In this document: piece after piece, positions 1 to 8,978 of the stretch
How positions within the stretch are numbered: the first letter of the stretch is position 1
How the letters are laid out: each line of letters begins with the position of its first letter
Source: Hydrogenophaga sp. A37
Lineage (GTDB): Bacteria; Pseudomonadota; Gammaproteobacteria; Burkholderiales; Burkholderiaceae_C
Assembly (NCBI RefSeq): GCF_002001205.1
Contig: NZ_MUNZ01000138.1
Location: forward strand, 1 to 35,784
Length of the DNA stretch: 35,784 bases
Direction of reading: 5' to 3'
Made by a program: the position numbers and the translations under genes
Notes under the pieces: model-generated
What the model was told of the DNA's origin: nothing
The model's database searches: none
What the model saw: only the letters and a program-made list of their open reading frames with translations

Positions 1-9
1 ACCCCCAAT

Positions 10-121
10 CGTCCACGATGGCGCTGAAACAGCGTCCACGATCAGACTGAAACGCCGTCCACGACTACGTTGAAATCCCGTCCACCATCAACCTGAAATG
101 CCGTCCACGATGGGCTGAAAT
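10..121. repeat. Five-copy 23-bp direct repeat array
   Basis: Five copies of a unit beginning CGTCCACGAT and ending CTGAAA start at 10, 33, 56, 79 and 102, an exact 23-bp period; the last copy is one base shorter. Units vary mainly in the 3-5 bases between the two conserved blocks. There are no unique spacers, so this is not a CRISPR array. Multiple short repeats of this length are typical of the ends of IS21-family elements, where the transposase binds. The rest of such an element would lie upstream of the window. A replication iteron or regulator-binding array is the alternative. Confidence 0.75.
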
Positions 122-257
122 ACGCACAACACTGAAGTTGGCGAAAATCGCGATTTGATCGCTGCCACTGATTTGGTGCCACTCGGAAGTGCTCTGCCAT
201 TTGAGAAAGCGTCTTTGATGTCCTTATGGGGTCAATGTGCAGATCTCCTGAGGCTTC

Positions 258-1001
258 TCAAATGCCGCTGGATGGCGTGCCCCTCGGGGGAGGGGCGAGC
301 GATGATTGAGGCCGCTTCTCCAAGACAAGCAGCCAATGCCCGTACCACAAGGTATTGAAACCGGCGCGCCTGACGACGCTCAGGTCCTGTTGAGTGACCC
401 AAGCCTCTACTCTCTCCGGCCCAATTTGTTCGACCCATTGCCTGGCCATCACGAGGTCGTGAAGCAGATTGGCAGCAGCACGCCAGCGTGGCTTGACGAC
501 CATGTCCTTGATGATGAGGCGCCCACCCTCGGGCAACGCATTGCACAAGTCTCTGACAAACGACTCTTTGTGTCGGTCGGGAACATGGTGAAGGACGTCG
601 ATGACGGTGACCACCTCGTACCCCAGATGGGGGATACCCTGCTCGACCGACCTGGCTTCAAAAGCGACGGTGGACGAAAACGAATGATTCGAAGCGACCC
701 GACTGGCGATCGCGACAGCCGGTCGAGCCATGTCAAATCCGTGCCCTTGGCGAATGCGCCCCAGGTGAGCGAGCAGGTTCAGCAACAGACCATGACCGCA
801 CCCTACATCCAGCACGGAAGATTGCGGCGGAATGGCTTGGATGACTTCGTGCAGAGGGCATATATACGAACGGTACTGCTGCATCAGCCTGGTTTTGGCA
901 CTTCCAACGTCCGCGTAGAGGATGGTGGCCATCCTCTTGATGAACGCAGGACCGATTGCGACAACGTCGGGCATGTGGTTGGTTTCCATGGGAACGGTCA
1001 C
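258..1001 (-). CDS. Class I SAM-dependent methyltransferase
   Basis: A 247-residue protein with the Rossmann-fold SAM-binding motif I VLDVGCGHG at about residues 64-72, an acidic end of strand 2 (GFDMA), and motif IV-V region TVIDVLHHVPD followed by LPEGGRLIIKDMV. This is the Methyltransf_11/25 pattern seen in small-molecule and sugar/lipid methyltransferases; the substrate cannot be read from sequence. The start ATG overlaps the stop of the upstream membrane glycosyltransferase by four bases (ATGA), so the two are co-translated. The context suggests modification of a lipid-linked or exported glycan, which is inference. The last 14 residues (proline/glycine-rich) look like an unstructured tail. 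Confidence 0.85.
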   Translation of the reverse strand: MTVPMETNHMPDVVAIGPAFIKRMATILYADVGSAKTRLMQQYRSYICPLHEVIQAIPPQSSVLDVGCGHGLLLNLLAHLGRIRQGHGFDMARPAVAIASRVASNHSFSSTVAFEARSVEQGIPHLGYEVVTVIDVLHHVPDRHKESFVRDLCNALPEGGRLIIKDMVVKPRWRAAANLLHDLVMARQWVEQIGPERVEAWVTQQDLSVVRRAGFNTLWYGHWLLVLEKRPQSSLAPPPRGTPSSGI

Positions 1002-2317
1002 GGCAAAGCCGACGAAGACAGACCGGCATTTCGTCTGCGCTGCCAGGCCAGAAACTCGGCAATCCCAAGCGCGGCAAAAATAGCCAGCTGACCGGCAAAG
1101 GCCAGGTGATACCGCTCCTGCGAAACCACGACCATGTGTATGGCAGTGAAGTAAAGAATGCTAAGGGTCAAAGGAGAGGCCAGCGCCCTGACCCAGCCGA
1201 TGCGGCGCACGGATGACCAGATACCGGCCACAGCCAGAACGAAGATCAGCGCCCAAGATGCCTGGGTCATTCTCTTGAGTGGAAGTTCCCACGGCGCTCC
1301 AAACGCCTGGCGTATGCCCGAGGAGTTCCAACTCACGCCCACCGATTCATTGGAATAGAGAATAACGAGCTTCCTGACCGCCCTCACCAGGAATGCGGCG
1401 GGATCTTGCACGATGTAATCTTTGGCCTCTTGGGCAAGCACCCGGGCTTTTTCGTTTCCCGGCAGATGGCGGACTGACTCTGGCATGGTCATGTATCGGC
1501 CATCGGTGCCCGGTGTGTTGCCCATCCACAAAGTAATCCCTCCATTGGTCGAAATGAGCACGGGTTCTCCATAGACCTGATGATTTCGCCATGCCCAGGG
1601 CGCCACAACAAGGGCCATCACGAGCCCTGCCAGCGTGATGCATTTGACTTGATTGATCACCGCGGAGGCGGTCAGGCGCTGGGTCAGCACGATTCCGACC
1701 GCGAAAACGAAGGGCAGCAGCAGGGCTTGAGGCCGGACCAGTGAGGCCAGGCCCAAAACCAGCCCAGCCAAGAGTGCTCTGGGCGGGAGTTCCAGGTTGT
1801 GGTTGAACCATAGATCCATGGCCAGCAGCGTGAGAAACAGGAACGGCAACTCGCTCGCCAGGATGGTCGGGTACATGACCAAGGTCGGCCACACCGCCAG
1901 GATCAGCGCACTGATCAGTGCAACCTGCTGGCCCCAGAAGCGCGCGGCCAGCCTCGCGGATATCCAGATGATGCCCAGCGACAAGGCTATGTTGATTGCG
2001 ATGATCGGCTCGTATCGAATACCGAACAACCAGAACAACGTGGCGTGCATAAAGGTCGTCCCAGGTGGCCAGAACGCCGTGGGTTCTTCTGCAGTCCACC
2101 CGAACGTGCCGTGCTGAACCAAGTTTCTGGCAAACACGTCATAGGCTTCGCCGTCTGACAAGGGAATCACCGGAACCCACCAGGCCCAGATCAGACGCAG
2201 GCCCAACGCCAGCATGAGCACCAAGACAAAAGACTTGGTCAGCTGCAACTCGACGCTCTCACTCCAAGGATGGATGGGTTTCATGGTCGTTCGGTCGAGA
2301 GGTGGCTCAATTGACAA
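998..2317 (-). CDS. ArnT/PMT-like polytopic membrane glycosyltransferase
   Basis: About 439 residues with roughly 10-12 hydrophobic segments. The first periplasmic loop carries an acidic SDGEAYD motif after the first membrane span, as in the GT39/GT83 (protein mannosyltransferase/ArnT) superfamily, which takes sugars from polyprenyl-phosphate carriers and adds them to periplasmic acceptors. Family members vary widely in substrate, so neither donor nor acceptor is known. The first codon used here is TTG at 2317; an ATG at 2284 (12th codon, protein beginning MKPIHPW) is an equally plausible start and neither has a strong ribosome site. It lies between the HAD-UbiA gene upstream and the coupled methyltransferase downstream, fitting a lipid-linked sugar pathway. 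Confidence 0.8.
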   Translation of the reverse strand: MSIEPPLDRTTMKPIHPWSESVELQLTKSFVLVLMLALGLRLIWAWWVPVIPLSDGEAYDVFARNLVQHGTFGWTAEEPTAFWPPGTTFMHATLFWLFGIRYEPIIAINIALSLGIIWISARLAARFWGQQVALISALILAVWPTLVMYPTILASELPFLFLTLLAMDLWFNHNLELPPRALLAGLVLGLASLVRPQALLLPFVFAVGIVLTQRLTASAVINQVKCITLAGLVMALVVAPWAWRNHQVYGEPVLISTNGGITLWMGNTPGTDGRYMTMPESVRHLPGNEKARVLAQEAKDYIVQDPAAFLVRAVRKLVILYSNESVGVSWNSSGIRQAFGAPWELPLKRMTQASWALIFVLAVAGIWSSVRRIGWVRALASPLTLSILYFTAIHMVVVSQERYHLAFAGQLAIFAALGIAEFLAWQRRRNAGLSSSALP

Positions 2318-2368
2318 GCGCCGTCTTTCGGGTCGTGAATTGCAACTATTGAAATAGTGTCAGCAATT

Positions 2369-3841
2369 TCACAATTGCATCATGGTCGCAGCGATCAGTA
2401 TGCCTGCAACCAAAGCGCCAGTGGCCCAAGTTTCAGGATCCTTGACCGCAAAGTAGATCGGATCTTCATCCATGTACCCTCTGGCTGTCACCATCCACAG
2501 CCGCGTGACCCAGAGGAGCATCAGTGGTGCAATTAACCAGAGCAGCTCAGGCGCTCGGTAAAGCCCCGTCACCTCGGGGCTGTGGATGTACAACGCGAGC
2601 ACCAGGACGGAGAGATACCCGCTGGCGGCCCCCAGGGACTGGAGCATCATTGTGTCTTGAGTAGCATATTCACGGCCACGCAGTTTGCCCAGCGCCTTGC
2701 CAATGGCCTCCTCCTCCTTTCGAACCTCCACCAATTCGGCTACCCGCTTGACGATCGCCAGCGAAAGAAAAATGAACATCGAAAACGCCAGCAACCAGAA
2801 TGACAGATTGATGCTTGCAGCGAATGCGCCTGCGATGATCCGCAAAGTGTAGAGACCTGCCAGAACGATCACATCCAGACTGGCGACGCGCTTCAGCCGC
2901 AGAGAGTACAGAAGCGTAACCACCAGGTAAGCACCCAACGCAAACTGAAAACCCTCTGGCAACAGCCAGGAAAGGCCCAGCCCCGTGAGTAACAGCAACA
3001 GGACTGCTGCCACGCCCGCTCGCAGATCGATGGCGCCTGCCGCAAAAGGGCGGTTGCGCTTCTTGTGATGGTGCCTGTCAGCGTCAAGATCGAGAAGGTC
3101 GTTGATGATGTAAGTGGCCGAAGCACAGGCTCCGAAACAAACAAACGCCAGCACCGCTGCAGCGAGTGCCTCCACGTTCAGCATTTCATGAGCGGTCATG
3201 ACCGGAACGAACAAGAGGAGGTTCTTGAGCCATTGCTGCAAACGGATCGCACGCAGCCACGTTCGCCAGCCCGCATGGGGCAGCTGGATGTCACGATGTG
3301 GAATACCCATCGCAGCCACCTGACGCACGACCGACCGGGGTGCATTCACCGTCACGGCACCCCACGCCCTGCCCCAGACTGCTATGTCCACCCTTCCGTT
3401 GGCAACATATTCAAAACGACCCGCCCCAAACTGCTGCTCCAGCAACAGCGCTTTATGACGTCCAATCAGGTTGCGGTCAAGCGTAGATCCCCACACGTCA
3501 TCGAACAAGCCGACGTGAGCAGCAACCTTTTTTGCGAGACTGATGTGGCTGCCCGTGACGAGGAGCACATGGCGGCCATCGAGCCTTGCTTGCCGGATCA
3601 GTTCTATCACCTCAGCTTGATAGGGCAGCACCGCAACATCCGGTTGTGAATGCCGGACCAACTGGTCCTTCATATGGCTCCTGCCCCTCAATATCCACCA
3701 AGGGAGAAGCAGAACCAACCAAGGGCGCCCTTTCAAGGCAGCGAGAAGGGACTCAAGCGTCAAGTCTGAACGGATCAATGTGCCGTCCAGATCAACGCAC
3801 AAAGCGGGCGCAGCCCAACCACAGTCAGATTCTCGTTCCAT
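2369..3841 (-). CDS. HAD phosphatase-UbiA prenyltransferase fusion
   Basis: A 490-residue two-domain protein. Residues about 12-180 form a HAD-like domain with motif I DLDGTLI (17-23), motif II VTGS (95-98) and a lysine near 130. The motif IV position reads ANGRVD where most HAD enzymes have GD(x3)D, so its first acid is replaced by Asn. Residues about 195-490 are a UbiA-type integral membrane transferase with seven to nine spans and the metal-diphosphate motif NDLLDLDAD (247-255), plus a second loop around YSLRLKRVASLD. Fusions of this kind resemble decaprenyl-phosphate phosphoribosyltransferase (Rv3806c class), which loads phosphoribose on a polyprenyl phosphate; a HAD domain could remove the 5-phosphate. 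Substrate assignment is inference. The gene is transcribed toward the glycosyltransferase and diverges from the EmrE-like gene with only 55 bp between starts. Confidence 0.85.
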   Translation of the reverse strand: MERESDCGWAAPALCVDLDGTLIRSDLTLESLLAALKGRPWLVLLLPWWILRGRSHMKDQLVRHSQPDVAVLPYQAEVIELIRQARLDGRHVLLVTGSHISLAKKVAAHVGLFDDVWGSTLDRNLIGRHKALLLEQQFGAGRFEYVANGRVDIAVWGRAWGAVTVNAPRSVVRQVAAMGIPHRDIQLPHAGWRTWLRAIRLQQWLKNLLLFVPVMTAHEMLNVEALAAAVLAFVCFGACASATYIINDLLDLDADRHHHKKRNRPFAAGAIDLRAGVAAVLLLLLTGLGLSWLLPEGFQFALGAYLVVTLLYSLRLKRVASLDVIVLAGLYTLRIIAGAFAASINLSFWLLAFSMFIFLSLAIVKRVAELVEVRKEEEAIGKALGKLRGREYATQDTMMLQSLGAASGYLSVLVLALYIHSPEVTGLYRAPELLWLIAPLMLLWVTRLWMVTARGYMDEDPIYFAVKDPETWATGALVAGILIAATMMQL

Positions 3842-3896
3842 AGGCGCAGTATATTAGTGGCTGTATCGGCTTTCCCTGCAACTGGATGACAAACCT

Positions 3897-4271
3897 GTGA
3901 CCCGATCAACAATCCTGCTGATTCTGGCCAATGTGGCCATGACTTCGCTTGCCCAGATCATTCTCAAATTTGGGATGAGTTCCCCGGAGGTGGCACGCAC
4001 GCTTTCCGGAGGAATTCGCCTGTCTGGTGCAGTGAGTGTGCTCTTGCATCCCTTGGTAATTTCAGGTCTGGTGCTGTATTTCGTTGCAGCCTTGGTTTGG
4101 TTGCTCGTTCTCTCGAAAGTCGATGTGAGTCTGGCTTATCCGTTTGTAGGACTGGGCCTCGTGGTCACCATGGCTCTTGCCTGGGCCTTCTTGGGGGAAG
4201 CGGTCACAACCGTGCGGATAGTCGGAACGCTGTTAATAGCAGCAGGGGTCGCGCTGCTGGCCGTGCACTAA
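3897..4271 (+). CDS. EamA/SMR-like small membrane transporter (ArnE/EmrE-like)
   Basis: A 124-residue protein with four predicted hydrophobic helices and the SMR/EamA-like pattern: SLAQIILKFGMSSP after helix 1, VSLAYPFVGLGLV in helix 3 and a short C-terminal helix ending AAGVALLAVH. The SLAYPF signature is shared by EmrE and by the ArnE/ArnF subunits thought to flip 4-amino-arabinose-phosphoundecaprenol. Drug/metabolite export is the generic family role; beside a HAD-UbiA protein and an ArnT-like enzyme, flipping of a polyprenyl-linked sugar is a reasonable inference. The start is GTG at 3897, with a weak GGAT element upstream at about 3884. It diverges from the UbiA gene and converges on galE. 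Confidence 0.75.
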   Translation: MTRSTILLILANVAMTSLAQIILKFGMSSPEVARTLSGGIRLSGAVSVLLHPLVISGLVLYFVAALVWLLVLSKVDVSLAYPFVGLGLVVTMALAWAFLGEAVTTVRIVGTLLIAAGVALLAVH

Positions 4272-4458
4272 AAAGCACTGCCCCCTGCAATGCACTCTGC
4301 GATTTCGTGGGAATAACCGCCGAACCTCGCAGAAGATGCGGAACCAGCATTTGTCTGAAGACTGCGGGATGCTGGCAGGCTTGGTTTCGAAGAAATACAG
4401 CGTTCGAGTCATGGCCAATGGTTTTCCGCCCCCAAGGAAAAGAATGTCTGCAACTGCT

Positions 4459-5463
4459 TCACGCTTTGGACAATCGGCTTTGAAAGCGCCATGCGCTTGA
4501 ACACATGTCTTCCAAGGAGCGCGTGGCCTTCCAGTTCAACTCGAGAGCGGCCGCCCGAATGTCCGCATAGGAGCAAGCAACATCCCCTTCTCGCCTGGCG
4601 GTTATCTTGTACGGGATGGCACGGCCCGACTCACCTTCAAAAGCGCGAATCATTTCAAGCACGCTGTAGCCCCTCCCAGTCCCCACATTGAAAGCATGCC
4701 AGCCATTGTTCGTTGACAGGTAATTCAACGCAGCCACGTGACCCTCCGCCAAGTCCATCACATGAATGTAGTCCCGCACACCTGTTCCGTCGGGCGTGCG
4801 ATAGTCCCCGCCAAAAACGCTTAGAAAGTCCCTCTCTCCGCATGCAACCTGTACGACATAAGGCATCAGGTTGTTGGGAATCCCATTTGGACGATCCCCT
4901 ATGAGTCCGCTTGGATGTGCTCCAACCGGATTAAAATAACGCAGGCAAATGACTCCCAGCGATGGACGAGAAATACAGATATCTCGCAACATATCTTCGA
5001 TATGTAACTTACTGCGCCCATAGGCATTGATGACATGCTGCGGGTGAGCCTCATCAACAGGGAGATACTGCGGATCTCCGTAGATGGTTGCACTGCTGCT
5101 GAACACAAGACTCGAGACCGACTCTGCCTCCATCGCATGCAGCAACCCCAAGGCACCGCAAACGTTGTTCTGATAATACTGGAGAGGCCTTTGTACCGAT
5201 TCACCGACCGATTTAAATCCTGCAAGATGAATAACAGAATCTATGCGATGTCGACGAATGACATCTCGGATAAACTCAAACTCACCAACATCGCCCTGAT
5301 AAAAGGTGGGTGGCCGACCAACGATTTGTGCAATGTGATCGACAACCTCGCGACGGCTGTTTGATAGATTGTCAACAATAACCGCATCATGTCCCTCAGA
5401 CATCAAAACCACCGCAACATGGCTTCCGATGTACCCACAACCACCTGTCAGCAATACATTCAT
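4459..5463 (-). CDS. galE: UDP-glucose 4-epimerase
   Basis: Interconverts UDP-glucose and UDP-galactose in the cytoplasm, supplying galactose for surface glycans. From ATG 5463 the protein has 334 residues, close to E. coli GalE (338). It shows the NAD-binding GGCGYIGSH motif near the N-terminus, the substrate/catalytic SSSATIYG and YGRSK (Tyr-x3-Lys) motifs, LRYFNPVGAHPSG, and the conserved GTGVRDYIHVMDLAEGH block. ATG 5463 is preferred because an AGGTG ribosome site lies nine bases upstream; a GTG four codons earlier (5475) overlaps that site. The stop region converges on the EmrE-like gene. The coding sequence is noticeably more A/T-rich than genes beyond 10 kb, like the rest of the glycan island. 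Confidence 0.95.
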   Translation of the reverse strand: MNVLLTGGCGYIGSHVAVVLMSEGHDAVIVDNLSNSRREVVDHIAQIVGRPPTFYQGDVGEFEFIRDVIRRHRIDSVIHLAGFKSVGESVQRPLQYYQNNVCGALGLLHAMEAESVSSLVFSSSATIYGDPQYLPVDEAHPQHVINAYGRSKLHIEDMLRDICISRPSLGVICLRYFNPVGAHPSGLIGDRPNGIPNNLMPYVVQVACGERDFLSVFGGDYRTPDGTGVRDYIHVMDLAEGHVAALNYLSTNNGWHAFNVGTGRGYSVLEMIRAFEGESGRAIPYKITARREGDVACSYADIRAAALELNWKATRSLEDMCSSAWRFQSRLSKA

Positions 5464-5733
5464 AACAATTCGCACCTATTGTTAATTCCATCATCTCAAC
5501 GCGCATGATAAAACGCCACAAATTTAAGCGCGCACTCAGTTCACAGCACTGAAAATAAAATACGCCAGCAGCTTCTGCAATCCACTTTGCGGCAGTTACA
5601 GATTGCGGGTGGGTGTTTCAACCGCATGAGGCAAAGTATGGCATGTGTCATGCGGTATCAAAACGCCTTGGGCCACTGCGGTTTGAACCTTCACAGCACA
5701 TGCAATATTGGCTCGGCCGAGCCTGCGCCTCAC
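5464..5733. other. Intergenic region between galE and the PAS-GGDEF-EAL gene
   Basis: This 270-bp stretch holds the upstream region of galE (A/T-rich, 5464-5560) and the 3' flank of the c-di-GMP gene. I see no convincing coding sequence. A short inverted repeat GCATG-TGT-CATGC near 5640-5655 is too small to call a terminator. Confidence 0.4.
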
Positions 5734-8700
5734 TTAAACCACCAACATCATGTCAGACGATGGGTTGCGCAAAAAGGCATCCAGCGTTTCGATGGGCAGG
5801 GCTGGCGCAAACAGATGACCCTGAAACTGGTCACACCCTTGGTAAGCCAGGAAGTCCCTTTGTTCGTGCGTTTCCACGCCCTCAGCCACCACTTGCAGGC
5901 TCAGACTCTGTGCCAGCGCAATGATGGCGCGTGATATGGCTGCGTCGTTGGGGTCGGTCAGCACATCGGCCACAAAGCCCTTGTCAATCTTCAGCTGGTC
6001 CAGCGGCAGGCGTTTCAGGCACGACAGCGACGAATAGCCCACGCCAAAGTCATCCAGCGACAGAGTGACACCAAGGTCTTTGAGCATGCCCATCTTCTGA
6101 ATGGTAATTTCCATGCGGTCGGCCAGCAGGCTTTCTGTCAGTTCGAGCTTGAGCCTGTGTGGTCGAATACCGGTGCGTTTGATGGCAGCCATGACCATGT
6201 CCACAAAGTTCGGGTGGCGGAACTGGTACACACTCACGTTCACGGCAATGCTCAGATTCGCCGTTTGCTGCCGGTCGGCCCAGCTGGCAAGCTGCTCGCA
6301 GGCAGTTTCCAACACCCACATGCCCAGCGGCAGAATGAGGCCGGTATCTTCCGCTATTGGTATGAAATCAGCGGGTTTGATCAGCCCCTTTTCAGGGTGT
6401 TGCCAGCGCACCAGTGCCTCCACCCCCGTGATCACGCCTTGGCGATCCACCTGCGGCTGGTAATGCACAACAAACTGCTTCTCGCGCAGTCCCACACGCA
6501 AGGCTGCACCCACAGCGGCATTGGCACTCACCGTGGCTTGCATGTCGGGGTCGAAATAGCACAGTGTGTTGCGCCCCAGGCCTTTGGCCTGGTACATGGC
6601 CAAGTCGGCTTGCTTCAGCAGCTCGCCCACATCGCTTTGGTCGCCGTTGAAGGCCGCAACACCCATGCTGGGCGTGGCGAAGTGTTGATGCCCCGCGATC
6701 TGGAATGGCTCGCGCAACATGTTCAGCACTTTTTCGGACAATGCACGCAACTTGCTGGCTGCGGCATCGGGGTCGGTGCTGAGGTCGTCCACCATCACCA
6801 CAAATTCATCGCCTCCCAGGCGCGCAACGGTGTCCGTCTTGCGAACGCTTTTCGTCAGGCGTTGAGCAACTTGCTGCAGCAACTGGTCGCCGATGTGATG
6901 ACCCAGTGTGTCGTTGAGGATCTTGAAGTTGTCCAGATCGATGAACATCAGCGCGCCGTGTTGCCCGGTGCGGGAGCTCTGTGAGAGCGCCTTTTGCAGC
7001 CGATCCAATAGCAGTTGACGGTTCGGCAGGTCGGTCAGCGGGTCGTAAAACGCCAGGTGCCGAATCATGTCTTCCGCGTTCTTGCGCTGAGTAATGTCGC
7101 GTCCCACCGCCACCCAGTGCGTCACCTCTTCGGCACTTGCCTGCACCGAAACCACCTCCAGCTCGATCCAGAACGACGCGCCGTTTTTCCGGTGCACCAT
7201 GAGTTCGGTGCGCGCTTGCCGGGATTCTTTCAAGACCTTGGCCAATTCAAGCAGTTTGAACAAGGCCGGGTCCAGCTCCAGAAGGATGCGCGGGGTCTGC
7301 CCCAGCACCTCTGCGCGACTGTAGCCTGTCTGTTTCTCAAAGGCGTCGTTGACGAACACCATGCGCGGCTCGTCATCGGGACCCGAACCGGCTTCAGCAA
7401 TGGCCACGATGTCGTTCAATCTGGCAACGCTGGTCTCCAGCAGCATCAACTGCTCCTGCGAGCGTCGACGCTCGGTGACATCGCGAAAGTACACCGCCAA
7501 ACCCTCGGCGAAGGGGTAGGCCCGAACCTCCAGCCATTTGCCTAGCGAAGGAAAAAAGTCCTCCAGCTCAACGCGCCGGTTGGTTTTGAGCGCAAGACCC
7601 AGTTGCGCACGCAACCGTTGCGCTAAGCCGGTATTGAAATCGTGCCAGACCTCCTGGCCCAGCAGCTCGGCCGTGGTCTTTTGCAGAAGCCGCTCGCTTT
7701 CCTGGTTCAGGTAGGTGAAGCAGCACTGTCGGTCGAGCGTGACAAACGCTTCGGTGATGCTGGCCAGGGTGGTGGTCAGGCGCATGGCCAGGCGCAGGGT
7801 TTCCTGTTGCGCTTGCTTTTGCGCTGAGATATCTTGAACCGCGCCCTGAATGCGCAGAATCTGCCCGTCCGCATCGCGCACGGCATCGCCGACGGTGCGA
7901 ACCCATTTGGGACCCATGCCCGGCACCAGCACCTGGATTTCTTCGTCAAATGCCTCGCCGGATTGCGCGCAACGTTCCAGCCGCTGGCTGATGCCTGTGC
8001 GCCATTCGGGCGTGTAGCGCTGCACCATGGCCGCCAAGTCGTCAACAGTTTCGCCAGGCTCCAGGCCCAGGATGCTGCCGTATTCGTCGGAATGCTGTAT
8101 CTGTCCGGTGCTGATGTTGACCGACCAGCTGCCCACGCCGACCGTGTGTTCGGTCAGGTTCAAACGGCTTTCGCTCTCATGAAGCGCTTTGCCCAGGCGC
8201 TCCTCCCTTCCCTGCGTCAGGTGTGCCGACTGTTGTTGGTGGCGGACCAGTTCTTGCAAGTGCTCCGCGTGGGTGGCCAGAGCCTGCAAGCCTGGCAGGA
8301 GTTCCACCAGCTCGCTAGGGCTGCGGGGCTCGGCGTCGAGCAGACCCAGCCAAGTAGGGGCTTTTTCGGCGCTGGATGACAGGGGGAGCACGAAACAAAA
8401 CCGGACTTGGTGCGGTGAGCTCACGAGCGGGTGGGTCGCCCAAGTGGGATGCGCTGTCGCGTCCAGTAGACACCCTTTCAGCACCGGGTCTGCGGCCACC
8501 TTGGCGCACAGAGCCAGGGCGGCAGCATGCCGGTAAGCGGGCAAACCGCTTGCGCCCAGGACCACCGGACCGTCGGGCAGGACTTTGATCAGCAAAGCAG
8601 TCGACACATGGGCCAAATGGATCGCCAGCTGGGTCAGTTGCGCCCACTCCAGGTTGGGCTGCATTGCGTGCGCTAGCTCGATCAAGGGTGCTGCCACCTC

Positions 8701-8766
8701 GGAATGTTCAGCACGGTTTCCTTGTTGCATGTGGCACCCGCTTTCGACAGTAAGTGGTTCAAGCAT
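5734..8766 (-). CDS. PAS-GGDEF-EAL c-di-GMP signalling protein
   Basis: A 1010-residue cytoplasmic sensor with no obvious membrane helices. In order: an N-terminal GAF-like region (about 38-170), a short coiled stretch (170-200), three PAS domains (about 202-318, 330-435 and 445-565), a GGDEF domain (570-740) and an EAL domain (757-1000). The active site reads intact GGDEF (651-655) with an inhibitory RxxD site (RKTD, 642-645) five residues before it. The EAL half keeps EAL (783-785), LTES (876-879), DDFG (905-908), KID (926-928) and AEGVET (961-966), so both diguanylate cyclase and phosphodiesterase activity are possible. The PAS set suggests redox, oxygen or ligand control of motility/biofilm. 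Start ATG 8766 lacks a clear ribosome site; ATG 8730 is an alternative. Confidence 0.93.
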   Translation of the reverse strand: MLEPLTVESGCHMQQGNRAEHSEVAAPLIELAHAMQPNLEWAQLTQLAIHLAHVSTALLIKVLPDGPVVLGASGLPAYRHAAALALCAKVAADPVLKGCLLDATAHPTWATHPLVSSPHQVRFCFVLPLSSSAEKAPTWLGLLDAEPRSPSELVELLPGLQALATHAEHLQELVRHQQQSAHLTQGREERLGKALHESESRLNLTEHTVGVGSWSVNISTGQIQHSDEYGSILGLEPGETVDDLAAMVQRYTPEWRTGISQRLERCAQSGEAFDEEIQVLVPGMGPKWVRTVGDAVRDADGQILRIQGAVQDISAQKQAQQETLRLAMRLTTTLASITEAFVTLDRQCCFTYLNQESERLLQKTTAELLGQEVWHDFNTGLAQRLRAQLGLALKTNRRVELEDFFPSLGKWLEVRAYPFAEGLAVYFRDVTERRRSQEQLMLLETSVARLNDIVAIAEAGSGPDDEPRMVFVNDAFEKQTGYSRAEVLGQTPRILLELDPALFKLLELAKVLKESRQARTELMVHRKNGASFWIELEVVSVQASAEEVTHWVAVGRDITQRKNAEDMIRHLAFYDPLTDLPNRQLLLDRLQKALSQSSRTGQHGALMFIDLDNFKILNDTLGHHIGDQLLQQVAQRLTKSVRKTDTVARLGGDEFVVMVDDLSTDPDAAASKLRALSEKVLNMLREPFQIAGHQHFATPSMGVAAFNGDQSDVGELLKQADLAMYQAKGLGRNTLCYFDPDMQATVSANAAVGAALRVGLREKQFVVHYQPQVDRQGVITGVEALVRWQHPEKGLIKPADFIPIAEDTGLILPLGMWVLETACEQLASWADRQQTANLSIAVNVSVYQFRHPNFVDMVMAAIKRTGIRPHRLKLELTESLLADRMEITIQKMGMLKDLGVTLSLDDFGVGYSSLSCLKRLPLDQLKIDKGFVADVLTDPNDAAISRAIIALAQSLSLQVVAEGVETHEQRDFLAYQGCDQFQGHLFAPALPIETLDAFLRNPSSDMMLVV

Positions 8767-8978
8767 ACCGCGACATTTGTAACAACTTCAGCCGAGCGAT
8801 AGGCCAAGGAGCCAGGTAAGCGTGGACTTCCTGGTTCCTTCCCCCGTTTTGGACAAAAAAACTAATAACAAAGTTGTTGCATTTTGTAGCTTCCGTATTA
8901 CCATTATCCCAACAGCAACTTGCAACGTTCCGGTCGCCTTAGCAGCGGAACGTGGGCCTAAAGACAAAAGGGGTAAAC

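Noticed and set aside
10..121. CRISPR-like array
   Set aside because: Units are only 23 bp with no unique spacers and no cas genes, so it is not CRISPR.
306..1091. A 261-codon plus-strand frame opposite the methyltransferase
   Set aside because: It is antisense to a clear SAM-methyltransferase with motif I and has no recognisable domain.
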